Made by a program: the position numbers and the translations under genes | Shown: piece after piece, positions 37,162 to 47,560 of the stretch | How positions within the stretch are numbered: the stretch's first letter is position 1 | Layout of the letters: the number at the start of each line of letters is the position of its first letter | Origin: Metabacillus sediminilitoris | Lineage (GTDB): Bacteria; Bacillota; Bacilli; Bacillales; Bacillaceae | NCBI RefSeq assembly: GCF_009720625.1 | Contig: NZ_CP046266.1 | Location: 4,941,501-5,005,500 of the forward strand | DNA: 64,000 nucleotides | Reading direction: 5' to 3' | The notes under the pieces: generated by a model | What the model was told of the DNA's origin: nothing | The model's database searches: none | Seen by the model: only the letters and a program-made list of their open reading frames with translations

Positions 37162-37359
37162 TTACATAACGTCCGATTCTTCTGGAACAACAAAAATCCA
37201 GGCAGCATAGATAAGCACTAATGGGAAAAATCCCGTAAAAATAAGTAAGATGACAAACAGAACCCTTAATAGTGACGCATCAATTCCTGTATACTTTGCT
37301 AAACCGCCAAGAACACCGGATAGTTTTCGATCTGAATTTGATCGGATTAATTTTTTCAT
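37162..37359 (-). CDS. yvlC: PspC-domain protein YvlC
   Basis: A 65-residue membrane protein that is one PspC domain: KKLIRSNSDRKLSGVLGGLAKYTGID, then a transmembrane helix (LLRVLFVILLIFTGFFPLVLIYAAWIFV). Phage-shock PspC proteins sense or relay envelope stress. The ATG at 37359 follows AAGG. An upstream TTG is possible. It is between yvlB and yvlD in one operon. Confidence 0.92.
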   Translation of the reverse strand: MKKLIRSNSDRKLSGVLGGLAKYTGIDASLLRVLFVILLIFTGFFPLVLIYAAWIFVVPEESDVM

Positions 37360-37371
37360 GATCTTCAACCC

Positions 37372-38457
37372 TTACGTATTTTTTATCGAAATCGAACCTG
37401 TTTTTGAATCAGCAAATAATGAGAGCTTTGTTTCTGGTGATGTTCTGAATTTAAGCTCTTTTTGAATGGTTTCATTTTTCTCAAGTATGATGTCCACATC
37501 CTTCAGCTGTGCTGACAGGCTGCCTAAGTGAGACTTAAACTCACCAATGAGTTTTGTTTCATCTGGTATATTTATTTCAATATTACCAGTCGTCGTTTTC
37601 GCATATAATGCCTCACATGCTGTATCAACTAACGTCAGCAATACATTCCCATTAAAGCTTTGAGCGTCAATCTTGTCAGCAGATCCATTAAACTGGATAA
37701 AACCTGTAATTGTTTCTGCTTCAACTTTTTCATAGTTTGACCGCGAAAGCTTAATCTGTCCATTTGCCGTTTCAAACTCTCCATTTTTTCCATTGATATC
37801 AGAGAAGGTCACAACACCGTTTGCCGTCTTTGCTTTAAGAGTCCCTACTTGTAAAGCTTCCCCTCTAATCGGCCCATTAAACAATTTAATCTTTACTTGT
37901 TCATACGTTTGTTCTGGAACATACACGATTAAATTGACTTTCATTGTCTTTTTATCTGTATTAAAAATCAAACGATTTCCTTCAACTAAGCACTCAACTT
38001 CTGCCAAGAAGTTCTGTCTTGCCTGATCCATATTTTCTACACGGTACATCTTTGCATCACATTCCAGCCGAATATCCTTTTCGCTCCATGGTTTTAGATT
38101 GACACTGCCATTAGGTAGATGAATATCGATGCTATGAAAAGAGGAACCTTGGAACTGGAAAATATGCTTAATATCAATTGATTTTCCAAAATTTAAATCA
38201 AGATCGATTTCCTTTACCTTTTTCACTGCGGTATCGACCCAATCCATAAGTTTAGCCCCTAATGAGGAGTATTTATCATTTGTTTGTTTCGCTGTATTAT
38301 CATCATGATTGTTAATCACTTCTGTTGATAATGCTGTGATCTTTTCTGCTTTTAATTGTTCATCCTTCTCTAATGCTTCAATTAATGAAAGAGCTTCATC
38401 TGCCGTTAGCTTTCCTTCTTCCACAAGCTTTAAAATTCGTTTTCTTTGTTCATGCAT
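37372..38457 (-). CDS. yvlB: YvlB: SHOCT-like N-terminus and DUF4097 beta-helix domain
   Basis: A 361-residue protein. Residues 1-35 (KRILKLVEEGKLTADEALSLIEAL) are the short SHOCT-like helix pair found on YvlB-type proteins. Residues about 115-355 are a DUF4097 (adhesin-like beta-helix) region with repeated short strands such as GALQVGTLKAKTANGVVTFSD. There is no signal peptide or membrane segment, so it is probably cytoplasmic at the membrane face, interacting with YvlC or YvlD. It is part of the SigW operon, and a family A repeat separates it from yvlA. Confidence 0.9.
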   Translation of the reverse strand: MHEQRKRILKLVEEGKLTADEALSLIEALEKDEQLKAEKITALSTEVINNHDDNTAKQTNDKYSSLGAKLMDWVDTAVKKVKEIDLDLNFGKSIDIKHIFQFQGSSFHSIDIHLPNGSVNLKPWSEKDIRLECDAKMYRVENMDQARQNFLAEVECLVEGNRLIFNTDKKTMKVNLIVYVPEQTYEQVKIKLFNGPIRGEALQVGTLKAKTANGVVTFSDINGKNGEFETANGQIKLSRSNYEKVEAETITGFIQFNGSADKIDAQSFNGNVLLTLVDTACEALYAKTTTGNIEINIPDETKLIGEFKSHLGSLSAQLKDVDIILEKNETIQKELKFRTSPETKLSLFADSKTGSISIKNT

Positions 38458-38485
38458 ATGATTCTCCCCAATCTCAGTTTTTTAT

Positions 38486-38680
38486 AGGCTCTTTTCTAAG
38501 AGATTGTTGCTTTTAAAAACAAAACTATTTACGGTTGGTTGGAGCAGATTGTGAGACTCATGCAGGCGTTTACGCCAAGAAGGCTCACCGCCCGCCCCGC
38601 GGAAAACGAGCATCTCTCACTGCAATCAACCACACCGCATTACTTGGTAAATAGCAACAAAATTTGCGAAAACAGCCTTT
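38486..38680. repeat. MITE-like repeat (family A, copy 4), inside the yvl operon
   Basis: 195 bp, AGGCTCTTTTCTAAGAGATTG at the left and GAAAACAGCCTT at the right, same orientation as copy 3. It lies between yvlA and yvlB, so it would be transcribed from the SigW promoter. Confidence 0.85.
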
Positions 38681-38776
38681 TTATATAATGGAACGAGTGC
38701 GGAACATGCTTTGGACCTGAAAAAACTGTTTCCAGTCAACGTATAGTGCCTGAGCTGGCTTTTCCACCCACTTTGA

Positions 38777-39100
38777 TTATATCGTTGTTAAAAGTTTAAT
38801 CCCCTTCACAATATTCCATATAACCACAATGATATTTATGATTCCAACAACTAGGAAGCTTCCAAAAAATACAGTTAAAAAGGCACCTTCTGATAGGTTT
38901 GAAAAACCACTAAACACAACGATCCCAATCATAGCCACGACCGATATAAAAGGAACGATATGAGAAACAATCGCTTTTTTAGCATGCTGCTTTACCTCGT
39001 TATGATCGACAATAAAATAGATGGCAATCGGTAAAAGAAACGGCGCAAAAAACACACTAAAATAATTTAACGATGCAATTAATTTATTGGTTTTATCCAA
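38777..39100 (-). CDS. yvlA: DUF4870 membrane protein YvlA
   Basis: A 107-residue protein with three hydrophobic segments and the DUF4870/Tic20-like order: ASLNYFSVFFAPFLLPIAIYFI, basic loop HAKKAIVSHIV, then VGIINIIVVIWNIVKGIKLL. No ATG is in frame near the start. A TTG at 39100, 10 bp after AAGGAG, is the best choice. A SigW-type promoter stands 27-53 bp upstream, as in B. subtilis yvlA. Confidence 0.82.
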   Translation of the reverse strand: MDKTNKLIASLNYFSVFFAPFLLPIAIYFIVDHNEVKQHAKKAIVSHIVPFISVVAMIGIVVFSGFSNLSEGAFLTVFFGSFLVVGIINIIVVIWNIVKGIKLLTTI

Positions 39101-39126
39101 TTCTTCTTCACTCTCCTTAGTTTTAA

Positions 39127-39153
39127 TACGATTGGCAGGAGGTTAAGGTTTCA
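39127..39153 (-). promoter_or_regulatory. SigW-type promoter of yvlABCD
   Basis: On the minus strand TGAAAC, 17 bp, CGTA. This is the ECF sigma-W pattern, and the operon is a known SigW target in B. subtilis. Confidence 0.82.
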
Positions 39154-39337
39154 GTATTTTCGTTTTTAGCAAAAAATTCCCACATTTACTTTTATGTGGG
39201 ATCATTATTTCTTAGTCCTTTTTCCTTCAGAAGTGCATATTTCGTATACTCCAATCATCTTAGTATTCATATCTCTTGGTCCTAATGGACAGCACTTAAT
39301 AGTTTGTGATGTTAATTGGACATTATCTAAGCTAAAT

Positions 39338-39392
39338 AAAAAACAGCACCTCCAATTGTTAGGTATGTCTTACAATTGGGGTGCTGTTCAAA
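39338..39392 (-). terminator. uvrBA operon terminator
   Basis: A long stem (AACAGCACC.CCAATTGT with ACAATTGG.GGTGCTGTT) followed by TTTTTT on the minus strand. Confidence 0.85.
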
Positions 39393-39426
39393 TCTAGATG
39401 CTCTCTATACATAAACACTTTTTATT

Positions 39427-42300
39427 CTATTGAACAACTTCCTCTTTTTCTTTTATCAGTTTTTTCATCCGTTCCCTGTCACGCTCAATGACTGGTTTTA
39501 AATATTTTCCTGTATAAGACTGGTCATTTTTAATGAGGTCTTCTGGTGTTCCGACTCCGACAATTTGTCCGCCCTTGTCTCCGCCTTCTGGACCTAAATC
39601 AACGAGGTAGTCTGCTGCTTTTATGATGTCAAGGTTATGTTCAATGACTAAAACAGTATCACCGTTTTCTACAAGTCTTTGCAATACCTTCAATAGTCGG
39701 GCGATATCGTCAACATGAAGGCCTGTTGTTGGTTCGTCAAGAATATACATCGACTTGCCATTTGAACGACGGTGTAATTCTGAAGCTAGCTTCACCCTTT
39801 GTGCTTCTCCGCCGGAAAGAGTTGTTGCCGGCTGGCCGAGTGTGACATACCCTAGACCGACATCATAAAGTGTTTGCAGTTTTCGTTTAATCTTTGGAAT
39901 GTTTTCAAAGAATGAAACAGCATCCTCTACAGTCATGCCAAGAATTTCTGAAATATTTTTGCCTTTATACGTGACTTCAAGCGTTTCACGGTTATAGCGT
40001 TTGCCATGACAAACTTCACAAGGGACATACACATCTGGCAGAAAGTGCATTTCGATCTTAATGATTCCGTCGCCTCGGCATGCTTCACATCTTCCGCCTT
40101 TGACGTTAAAGCTAAAGCGTCCCTTCTTGTATCCGCGTACCTTTGCTTCATTTGTTGTTGAAAACACATCGCGAATATCATCAAACACACCAGTGTATGT
40201 GGCAGGATTTGATCTTGGGGTACGACCGATTGGCGATTGATCAATATCAATGACTTTTTCTAAATGTTCAATTCCTTTAACCTCTTTGTGTTCACCAGGC
40301 TTCGTTTTTGCACGATTAAGCTTTTGGGCAAGTGATTTATGAAGAATTTCATTGACAAGTGTACTTTTTCCAGAACCAGATACACCAGTTACGGCAATAA
40401 ATGTTCCTAGAGGAAATTTCACACTGACATTTTTAAGGTTGTTTTCCTTTGCCCCTTTCACTTCAATAAAACGTCCATCAGGCTTTCTGCGCTCAACTGG
40501 AAGTGGAATGAATTTTTTCCCAACTAGGTATTGACCTGTTAACGAATTTTCATCGTTCATCACCTCTTCAGGTGTACCGACAGCGATCACCTGACCGCCA
40601 TGAATGCCTGCACCAGGACCAATATCGATTAAATAATCGGCGGCGATCATCGTATCTTCATCATGTTCAACAACGATTAATGTATTACCAATATCACGCA
40701 TATTTTGCATCGTTTGAATGAGACGATCGTTATCACGCTGATGCAGGCCGATTGACGGCTCATCTAATATGTATAAAACACCGGTAAGTCGTGAACCTAT
40801 TTGTGTAGCAAGTCGAATTCGCTGTGCTTCTCCTCCAGATAACGTTCCTGCAGCACGATTCAATGTTAAATAATCAAGTCCAACATTATTTAGGAACCCT
40901 AATCGCTCACTAATTTCTTTTAAAATCAAGTTAGCAATTTGTACTTCTTTTTCCGATAATTGGACATTTTTAAAAAATGTTAACAAATCCACAACAGACA
41001 ATTTCGTTATTTCACCGATATGATTTCCATTAATTAAAACGGCAAGCGTCTCTTTCTTCAAGCGATATCCTTTACAAGTTGGGCAGTTTTGCTGCCCCAT
41101 ATACTTTTCCATTTGCTCACGTATATAATCTGAGCTTGTCTCTTTATATCGGCGTTCCACGTTGCGAACTACACCTTCGAATACGATATAGTTCTCGCGG
41201 ATTTGTCCAAAATCGTTTTCATAACGGAAATAAATCTCTTCTCCGTCACTGCCGAATAAGATTTTATCAAATAAGTGTTTCGGAATATCCTTCACAGGAA
41301 CATCCATATTAATGTCATAATGTTGGCAAACAGCTTGAAGTAATTGCGGATAATATTGAGAGCTTGTTGGCTCCCATGGTGCAATTGCATGTTGAGTAAG
41401 CGTCAGATCTTTGTTCGGAATAATAAGATCTACATCTACTTCAAGCTTTGTTCCAAGCCCATCACATTCAGGACATGCCCCAAACGGGCTGTTAAATGAA
41501 AACATTCTTGGTTCAAGCTCGCCTATTGAGAAGCCGCATTGCGGACATGCATGATGTTCACTGAAAAGCAGCTCCTCTTCACCAATAACATCAATAATGA
41601 CTCTTCCTTCACCAAGGCGTAATGCAGATTCAAGTGAGTCGGCTAAACGTGATTCTACCCCTTCTTTGACGACGATCCGATCAATGACTACTTCGATCGA
41701 ATGCTTTTTATTTTTATCTAACTCAATATCGTCTGAAAGCTCTCCCATTTCGCCGTCTACACGAACACGCACATAGCCTTGTTTTTTTATATCTTCAAAT
41801 ACCTTTACATGTGCACCTTTTCTCCCTGATACAACAGGTGCGAGGATCTGAAGCTTTGTCCGCTCAGGATACTCTAAAATTCGGTCAACCATTTGTTCAA
41901 TTGTTTGCGATGAAATTTCGATTCCATGGTTGGGACATGTCGGCCGTCCTACTCTTGCATACAAAAGACGCATGTAATCATAAATTTCCGTTACCGTTCC
42001 GACTGTTGAGCGCGGATTGCGGCTCGTTGTTTTTTGATCGATTGAAATCGCTGGTGAAAGTCCTTCAATCGCATCAACATCAGGTTTATCCATTTGTCCA
42101 AGGAATTGACGCGCATAGGCAGATAATGATTCAACATAGCGGCGCTGCCCTTCTGCATAAATGGTGTCAAAGGCTAGAGATGATTTGCCTGAACCTGATA
42201 GACCGGTTATGACAACAAGCTTATCGCGCGGAATGGTAATATCAATATTTTTTAAGTTGTGAGCACGTGCTCCTTTTACAACGATATGTTCCATTGCCAT
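39427..42300 (-). CDS. uvrA: excinuclease ABC subunit A
   Basis: UvrA finds DNA lesions as a dimer and loads UvrB in nucleotide excision repair. The 957 residues include two ABC cassettes: Walker [10 protein letters not shown] near residue 32 and GVSGSGKST near 640, signature [12 protein letters not shown] and [12 protein letters not shown]. Zinc-finger cysteines appear in CPQC, CPEC, CEAC and CEVC. It directly follows uvrB (7-bp gap) on the minus strand. The first ATG at 42300 gives the usual length. Confidence 0.98.
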   Translation of the reverse strand: MAMEHIVVKGARAHNLKNIDITIPRDKLVVITGLSGSGKSSLAFDTIYAEGQRRYVESLSAYARQFLGQMDKPDVDAIEGLSPAISIDQKTTSRNPRSTVGTVTEIYDYMRLLYARVGRPTCPNHGIEISSQTIEQMVDRILEYPERTKLQILAPVVSGRKGAHVKVFEDIKKQGYVRVRVDGEMGELSDDIELDKNKKHSIEVVIDRIVVKEGVESRLADSLESALRLGEGRVIIDVIGEEELLFSEHHACPQCGFSIGELEPRMFSFNSPFGACPECDGLGTKLEVDVDLIIPNKDLTLTQHAIAPWEPTSSQYYPQLLQAVCQHYDINMDVPVKDIPKHLFDKILFGSDGEEIYFRYENDFGQIRENYIVFEGVVRNVERRYKETSSDYIREQMEKYMGQQNCPTCKGYRLKKETLAVLINGNHIGEITKLSVVDLLTFFKNVQLSEKEVQIANLILKEISERLGFLNNVGLDYLTLNRAAGTLSGGEAQRIRLATQIGSRLTGVLYILDEPSIGLHQRDNDRLIQTMQNMRDIGNTLIVVEHDEDTMIAADYLIDIGPGAGIHGGQVIAVGTPEEVMNDENSLTGQYLVGKKFIPLPVERRKPDGRFIEVKGAKENNLKNVSVKFPLGTFIAVTGVSGSGKSTLVNEILHKSLAQKLNRAKTKPGEHKEVKGIEHLEKVIDIDQSPIGRTPRSNPATYTGVFDDIRDVFSTTNEAKVRGYKKGRFSFNVKGGRCEACRGDGIIKIEMHFLPDVYVPCEVCHGKRYNRETLEVTYKGKNISEILGMTVEDAVSFFENIPKIKRKLQTLYDVGLGYVTLGQPATTLSGGEAQRVKLASELHRRSNGKSMYILDEPTTGLHVDDIARLLKVLQRLVENGDTVLVIEHNLDIIKAADYLVDLGPEGGDKGGQIVGVGTPEDLIKNDQSYTGKYLKPVIERDRERMKKLIKEKEEVVQ

Positions 42301-42307
42301 TATCGCT

Positions 42308-44293
42308 TCATCCTTCCGCTTTTAGCTCTAAAATTAAATCACGCAGCTCTGCAGCACGTTCGAAGTTCAGTGCTTTTGCTGCTTCCTTCATTTCGATTTC
42401 CATTTCTGAAATCACTTTGTCGCGTTCTTTTTTCGTCATGCCTGTCAGTTTCTTTGCAGGAGATGTATCATACTCTTCATGCTCCTCTGCAGCCACTGTG
42501 GCACGAATCACATCTCGTATACCTTTTTGAATCGTTTGTGGTGTAATACCGTGTTTTTCGTTGTACAGCTGCTGAATTTCCCGACGGCGCTTCGTTTCAT
42601 TTAAAGCAAGATCCATTGAGTTTGTCATCTTGTCGGCATACATGATGACATGACCTTCAGCATTACGTGCAGCACGGCCGATCGTTTGGATTAGTGAACG
42701 TTCTGAACGTAAAAACCCTTCTTTATCCGCATCAAGGATTGCAACTAATGAAACCTCTGGAATATCTAATCCTTCTCTTAACAAGTTAATTCCAACAAGA
42801 ACATCATATGTACCGAGCCTGAGCTCGCGGATAATTTCGATCCGTTCTAATGTTTTTATTTCTGAATGCAAGTAATTTACTTTTATCCCAATCTCTTTTA
42901 AATAGTTCGTCAAGTCCTCAGACATTTTTTTCGTTAATGTTGTGATAAGCACCCGTTGATTTTTTTCAACTCTCGCCTGAATTTCACCGATCAGGTCATC
43001 AATTTGTCCCTCGATTGGACGGACATCAATGGTTGGATCAAGCAAGCCTGTTGGACGAATAATCTGCTCAATCATTTCTGGCGTATGGTCGATTTCATAT
43101 GGACCAGGTGTTGCAGAAACAAAGATGATATTTTCAATATGCTTCTCAAATTCTTCAAAACGCAGCGGACGGTTATCCATTGCTGATGGCAGTCGGAAGC
43201 CATGATCGACAAGCACCTGCTTGCGGGCCTGGTCACCATTAAACATACCCCTAACCTGAGGTATACTAACATGTGACTCGTCAACGACGATTAGAAAATC
43301 ATCTGGAAAGAAATCAAGCAGTGTATATGGCGTTGAACCTGCGGGACGAAGTGTTAAATGACGTGAATAGTTTTCAATCCCTGAACAAAATCCCATTTCT
43401 CTCATCATTTCTAAGTCATATCTTGTTCTTTGCTCAAGACGCTGTGCTTCTAGAAGCTTGCCGTTTTCACGCATTTTCTCTAATTGCTCCTCAAGCTCTG
43501 CCTCGATATTGATGATCGCTTTCTGCATTTTTTCTTCTCTTGTTACGAAGTGGGACGCAGGGAAAATGGCTACATGCTCACGCTCCCCCATAATCTCGCC
43601 TGTTAACGCATCAACCTCACGAATCCGATCGATTTCATCGCCAAAAAACTCGACACGAATACATTGCTCATCCCGAGATACCGGAAAAATTTCCACTACA
43701 TCACCGCGGACGCGGAATGTACCTCTTCGGAAATCAATATCATTCCGTTCATATTGGACGTCTACTAGTTTTCTTAATAATTGATTCCGCTCGATTTCCA
43801 TGCCTGTTCGTAAACTTACCACAAGCTCTTTATATTCCTCAGGCGAACCGAGACCATATATACACGAAACACTGGCAATAATGATGACATCCTGACGCTC
43901 AAATAATGCCGATGTAGCTGAATGGCGCAGCTTATCAATTTCATCATTAATGCTTGCATCTTTTTCAATAAATGTATCTGTTTGAGGTACATATGCCTCA
44001 GGTTGATAATAATCATAGTAACTAACAAAATATTCAACCGCATTATTTGGAAAAAATTCTTTAAACTCACTATATAGCTGCCCAGCTAACGTTTTATTAT
44101 GGGCAATAACCAATGTTGGTTTATTGACTTCTTTTATCACATTTGAAACAGTAAAGGTTTTACCTGTACCTGTTGCACCTAACAGTGTTTGATATTTTTT
44201 TCCTTGCTGAATTCCCTCGACAAGCGACTGAATAGCCTTAGGTTGATCACCCTGCGGCTTGTATTTTGAGACTAATTCAAATTGCTCGCTCAC
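42308..44293 (-). CDS. uvrB: excinuclease ABC subunit B
   Basis: UvrB verifies damage and recruits UvrC. 661 residues. Walker [10 protein letters not shown] (about residue 39), the beta-hairpin region with [12 protein letters not shown], helicase motifs DESHVSIPQ and GRAARN, and a C-terminal UVR domain ([21 protein letters not shown]) that contacts UvrC. Start is GTG with GGGGG 7 bp upstream. A LexA box lies 72 bp before the start, so the pair is SOS controlled. Confidence 0.98.
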   Translation of the reverse strand: MSEQFELVSKYKPQGDQPKAIQSLVEGIQQGKKYQTLLGATGTGKTFTVSNVIKEVNKPTLVIAHNKTLAGQLYSEFKEFFPNNAVEYFVSYYDYYQPEAYVPQTDTFIEKDASINDEIDKLRHSATSALFERQDVIIIASVSCIYGLGSPEEYKELVVSLRTGMEIERNQLLRKLVDVQYERNDIDFRRGTFRVRGDVVEIFPVSRDEQCIRVEFFGDEIDRIREVDALTGEIMGEREHVAIFPASHFVTREEKMQKAIINIEAELEEQLEKMRENGKLLEAQRLEQRTRYDLEMMREMGFCSGIENYSRHLTLRPAGSTPYTLLDFFPDDFLIVVDESHVSIPQVRGMFNGDQARKQVLVDHGFRLPSAMDNRPLRFEEFEKHIENIIFVSATPGPYEIDHTPEMIEQIIRPTGLLDPTIDVRPIEGQIDDLIGEIQARVEKNQRVLITTLTKKMSEDLTNYLKEIGIKVNYLHSEIKTLERIEIIRELRLGTYDVLVGINLLREGLDIPEVSLVAILDADKEGFLRSERSLIQTIGRAARNAEGHVIMYADKMTNSMDLALNETKRRREIQQLYNEKHGITPQTIQKGIRDVIRATVAAEEHEEYDTSPAKKLTGMTKKERDKVISEMEIEMKEAAKALNFERAAELRDLILELKAEG

Positions 44294-44364
44294 GCATAAG
44301 CCCCCATTCAGAAAGATTCAATAGTAGTAGTTTACCACATTTAACTGGAAAATCACTAGAAATA

Positions 44365-44378
44365 CGAACTAAAGTTCG
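44365..44378 (-). promoter_or_regulatory. LexA (DinR) box upstream of uvrB
   Basis: CGAAC-TAAA-GTTCG is the Bacillus SOS operator pattern CGAAC-N4-GTTCG, symmetric on both strands. Confidence 0.85.
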
Positions 44379-44550
44379 CATTTATTTTATTCACATAGAA
44401 ATGAATTCATTTGATTTGATATACTTCGGTTGGATTTTGCAACTTGAGGAATGATTTTTGCAACTTTCTCTGATAATCTTGCAAATTGGATCATTTATTT
44501 TGGAGCAATGATCATAATCTTGCAACTTTTCAATTTAGCGTTATGAACAG

Positions 44551-44576
44551 AAAAAGAGCTCCTTCTGGCAGCTCTC
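44551..44576 (-). terminator. csbA terminator
   Basis: AGAGCT/AGCTCT stem with TTTTT on the minus strand. Confidence 0.7.
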
Positions 44577-44619
44577 TTCTTTCTATTAGTATATCTCCTT
44601 TTGGACAGACTCAAACCTG

Positions 44620-44850
44620 CTACTTCCTTAGTAACTGTGCCTTCATTTTTCGGGCATAAATAAATCCGATAACGAGCGATGTCATGTCCAGTACAATGAT
44701 GAACGGATTATCTGTATAACCTTTTACATATGAAGCGATCAGCAACGCAGCGGTTAAAGCTGTGCCAACATAGTGGTTATAGCATACACGTGTAAACAAA
44801 TTGACGAGTAAAAACGGTAGTATCAACGCCAATATTACTTTTAAAACCAT
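44620..44850 (-). CDS. csbA: CsbA membrane protein
   Basis: A 76-residue integral membrane protein with three hydrophobic segments and a basic C-terminus (YARKMKAQLLRK). Length and the pattern MVLKVILALILPFLLVNLF match CsbA, a small B. subtilis protein expressed under SigB. The ATG at 44850 has GGAG 7 bp upstream. A longer frame to 44868 lacks one. It is upstream of uvrB on the same strand as in B. subtilis, but a terminator lies between them. No clear SigB box is seen. Confidence 0.9.
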   Translation of the reverse strand: MVLKVILALILPFLLVNLFTRVCYNHYVGTALTAALLIASYVKGYTDNPFIIVLDMTSLVIGFIYARKMKAQLLRK

Positions 44851-44880
44851 GAATGTTCTCCTCTTCAAAAGGTAATCGTG

Positions 44881-45321
44881 TTAGATAGAAAGGGTATAAA
44901 AGAAGACGGAATCCTCTTTTTCATAGTCTAAGCTTTCATAAAGTGCTTGTGCTTTATGATTATCCTTTGCGGTTTCTAGCAGAATCCCGGCTGAGTTGGT
45001 TTCCATCGCGAACTGTTTCGCCTGATTCATTAAGGCTCTGCCGACACCATGACGACGAGAGCTTTCATTAACAAATAAGTCATTTAGCAGCCATTTTCGT
45101 TTCATTCCTACTGATGTGAAAATTGGGTATAATTGTACAAACCCCAGCGGTTTTTTACCATCAATCGCTAGAAAAATAACGGATTCATTCCCTCTTATTC
45201 GAGCTGCAATAAATTCTTTCGCACTCTCTCGATCAGATGGTTGTCCGTAAAAAATTCTGTAATCATTAAATAAGGCCGTGACATCGTCCAGTTCCTTTAA
45301 GGTCGCTTGAATAATATCCAA
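44881..45321 (-). CDS. GNAT family N-acetyltransferase
   Basis: Predicted acetyl-CoA transferase of 146 residues. The acetyl-CoA-binding motif A is present as LLNDLFVNESSRRHGVGRALM (about residues 78-98), followed by the C-terminal LETAKDNHKAQALYESLDYEK. The TTG at 45321 with GGGGGA upstream fits better than the longer frame to 45387. Acceptor substrate cannot be read from the sequence. The 30-bp gap to csbA suggests a shared transcript. Confidence 0.88.
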   Translation of the reverse strand: MDIIQATLKELDDVTALFNDYRIFYGQPSDRESAKEFIAARIRGNESVIFLAIDGKKPLGFVQLYPIFTSVGMKRKWLLNDLFVNESSRRHGVGRALMNQAKQFAMETNSAGILLETAKDNHKAQALYESLDYEKEDSVFFYTLSI

Positions 45322-45427
45322 TGTTTTCCCCCGCTTATGTAAGAAATGTGTTTTTCTAGTCATGTTACTCATTATCTTATCATGCATAATGGAAAAATTC
45401 GCCGGTTACCCTTTGTTTTCCTTCATT

Positions 45428-45456
45428 TAAAAAGGCTAATTCCGAAGAATCAGCCT
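45428..45456 (-). terminator. prfC terminator
   Basis: GGCTGATTC-TTCG-GAATTAGCC with TTTTT on the minus strand, a stable UUCG tetraloop. Confidence 0.85.
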
Positions 45457-45468
45457 AAAACATGATCG

Positions 45469-47049
45469 TTAAGATGTGATACCTTGATAGTCATTTTCCT
45501 CTAACAGGTCAACTAGCTCAATTTCTTTTTGATTTTCTAAGAAGTATCTTAACGTGAATTCATTTTCAAATAACACGGCATATGCTCCATAGCGATCGCG
45601 AACGAGCATACTTCTAGAATCAAAGAAACGTTTTTCAAACTTCTCGCTTTTGATCCAACGCGGAATTCTTTCACCAAGTGAAGTGAACTCGATTTCCACA
45701 TTGTATTCAGCCTTCATTCGATATTCAAATACTTCAAACTGAAGCTGACCGACAGCGCCAAGGATCATCGAATCATTCAACTCTTGTCTGAATAACTGGA
45801 TCGCTCCTTCTTGAACAAGCTGTTCGATTCCTTTTCTAAATTGCTTTGCTTTCATGACGTTTTTCGCTTGCACACGTTTAAATAGTTCTGGCGGGAACTG
45901 CGGCAGCTCTTCATATTGAAACTGGCCTTTTCCTTCAATTAAGGTATCGCCAATTTGATAAATATTTGGATCATAAATCCCAATAATATCACCGGGGTAG
46001 GCAACATCTACGGTATCGCGGTCCTTCGCCATAAATGCCTGTGTTTGATTTAGCTTAATTATTTTATTTGTACGGCTAAGGTTTACACTCATTCCGCGCT
46101 CAAACTTTCCAGAACATACACGGAAAAAAGCAATTCGGTCACGATGCGCCGGATTCATATTCGCTTGAATTTTGAAGATATAACCTGAAAATTGATCCTT
46201 CTCTGGTTCGATCAAGCCTTGATCCGTTTTACGCGGCTGCGGTTGTGCAGCAAATTGTAAGAATGTATCAAAAAAGGTTTGCACACCGAAGTTTGCTAAC
46301 GCACTACCAAAAAATACAGGTGTTAGCTCTCCTTTTTTCACACGCTCAGGCGAAAATTCATTTCCAGCCTCTTCAAGAAGTTCAATTTCACCTAATGTAT
46401 CCTGATAGACAGGTTCATCTTCTAAGCCATGCTCTGAAATTTCACTTATAGGAAATACTTCCTCTTCCTCGTCACCTTTGAAACGGACAAATTGATCATT
46501 AAATCGATCATAAATTCCTAAAAATCGTTTCCCGCTGCCAACAGGCCAATTCATTGGATAAGACTCAATCCCAAGTACTTCTTCAATTTCTGATAGCAAT
46601 TCAAGAGGATCTCTGCCTTCACGGTCAAGCTTATTGATAAACGTAAAAATAGGAATACCTCTCATCCGACAAACCTTAAACAGCTTAATTGTTTGCGGCT
46701 CAACACCTTTTGTTGAATCGATAATCATCACAACACTATCAACTGCTGTTAATGTCCGATACGTATCTTCACTAAAATCTTCATGTCCTGGAGTATCCAG
46801 AATATTGACATGGAAATCATGATATGGAAAGCTCATCACACTGGACGTTACAGAGATACCACGTTTTTTCTCGATCTCCATCCAGTCTGACGCAGCAAAT
46901 TTACCCGTTTTTTTTCCTTTTACTGTCCCTGTCGAACGAATAACCTGCCCAAAATATAACAGTTTTTCTGTTAACGTCGTTTTACCGGCATCTGGGTGAG
47001 AGATGATGGCAAACGTACGGCGCTTATTTATTTCATTTTGTAAACTCAT
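45469..47049 (-). CDS. prfC: peptide chain release factor 3
   Basis: RF3 is a GTPase that ejects RF1 or RF2 after peptide release. The 526-residue protein has the G motifs HPDAGKTTL (G1), [14 protein letters not shown] (G3) and NKLDREGRD (G4), and RF3-typical [24 protein letters not shown]. The ATG at 47049 has AGAGG upstream. The longer frame to 47151 is not used. RF3 is patchily distributed in bacteria and is not part of the core Bacillus gene set, so its presence here is of note. Confidence 0.95.
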   Translation of the reverse strand: MSLQNEINKRRTFAIISHPDAGKTTLTEKLLYFGQVIRSTGTVKGKKTGKFAASDWMEIEKKRGISVTSSVMSFPYHDFHVNILDTPGHEDFSEDTYRTLTAVDSVVMIIDSTKGVEPQTIKLFKVCRMRGIPIFTFINKLDREGRDPLELLSEIEEVLGIESYPMNWPVGSGKRFLGIYDRFNDQFVRFKGDEEEEVFPISEISEHGLEDEPVYQDTLGEIELLEEAGNEFSPERVKKGELTPVFFGSALANFGVQTFFDTFLQFAAQPQPRKTDQGLIEPEKDQFSGYIFKIQANMNPAHRDRIAFFRVCSGKFERGMSVNLSRTNKIIKLNQTQAFMAKDRDTVDVAYPGDIIGIYDPNIYQIGDTLIEGKGQFQYEELPQFPPELFKRVQAKNVMKAKQFRKGIEQLVQEGAIQLFRQELNDSMILGAVGQLQFEVFEYRMKAEYNVEIEFTSLGERIPRWIKSEKFEKRFFDSRSMLVRDRYGAYAVLFENEFTLRYFLENQKEIELVDLLEENDYQGITS

Positions 47050-47215
47050 TAGCACTAACCTCTTTTTATTGAATTCGTCTCTCAAATATACTACAAAGAG
47101 CTCAAAGAAACAATTTGTTATCCTATAAGGAAAACATCTACTAAATTGCACAGATCATTACATTATATTATGTTATAAAGTTTCCTTCCGAGCATCATCC
47201 ATTTTCCCGCCAAAC

Positions 47216-47236
47216 AAAAAAACAGGAGTCTCACCT
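47216..47236 (-). terminator. terminator after the small membrane protein
   Basis: GCAGG/CTCCTG short stem with TTTTTTT on the minus strand. Confidence 0.6.
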
Positions 47237-47241
47237 GCTTT

Positions 47242-47418
47242 TCATTGACCATATTTTTTTTTCTTGATTTCTTCACTTGTCCGGCTATCTTCAAACTCAA
47301 GCATATCCCATGTACTTTTGTAGCGGTATTTCTTTCCCCACACCGCTATAAGGATTTTGAGAGTCGTAATCAGACTTAAGATACAAAGTGCGATAATGAG
47401 AAATAAGATATCATCCAT
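47242..47418 (-). CDS. small membrane protein, 58 residues
   Basis: The frame begins MDDILFLIIALCILSLITTL with one N-terminal membrane segment, then a basic and charged tail (WGKKYRYKSTWDMLEFEDS.., then EEIKKKKYGQ). GGGGGAAC precedes the ATG. The frame extending to 47538 has no ribosome site and runs into the terminator of the pump gene. No family recognised. Confidence 0.7.
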   Translation of the reverse strand: MDDILFLIIALCILSLITTLKILIAVWGKKYRYKSTWDMLEFEDSRTSEEIKKKKYGQ

Positions 47419-47516
47419 GAATGTTCCCCCAATCCTATTTAAACATATATATGTCAAATCATTAGGGAATATTCGAGTATTTGAACCTTCATGACAGGTG
47501 TATCGCGTCACAACAA

Positions 47517-47550
47517 ATAAAAAGGCCTGACATAACAAAGTCAGACCCTT
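47517..47550 (-). terminator. terminator of the RND pump gene
   Basis: GGTCTGAC/GTCAGGCC stem with TTTTTATTT on the minus strand. Confidence 0.85.
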
Positions 47551-47560
47551 TTACACTACC

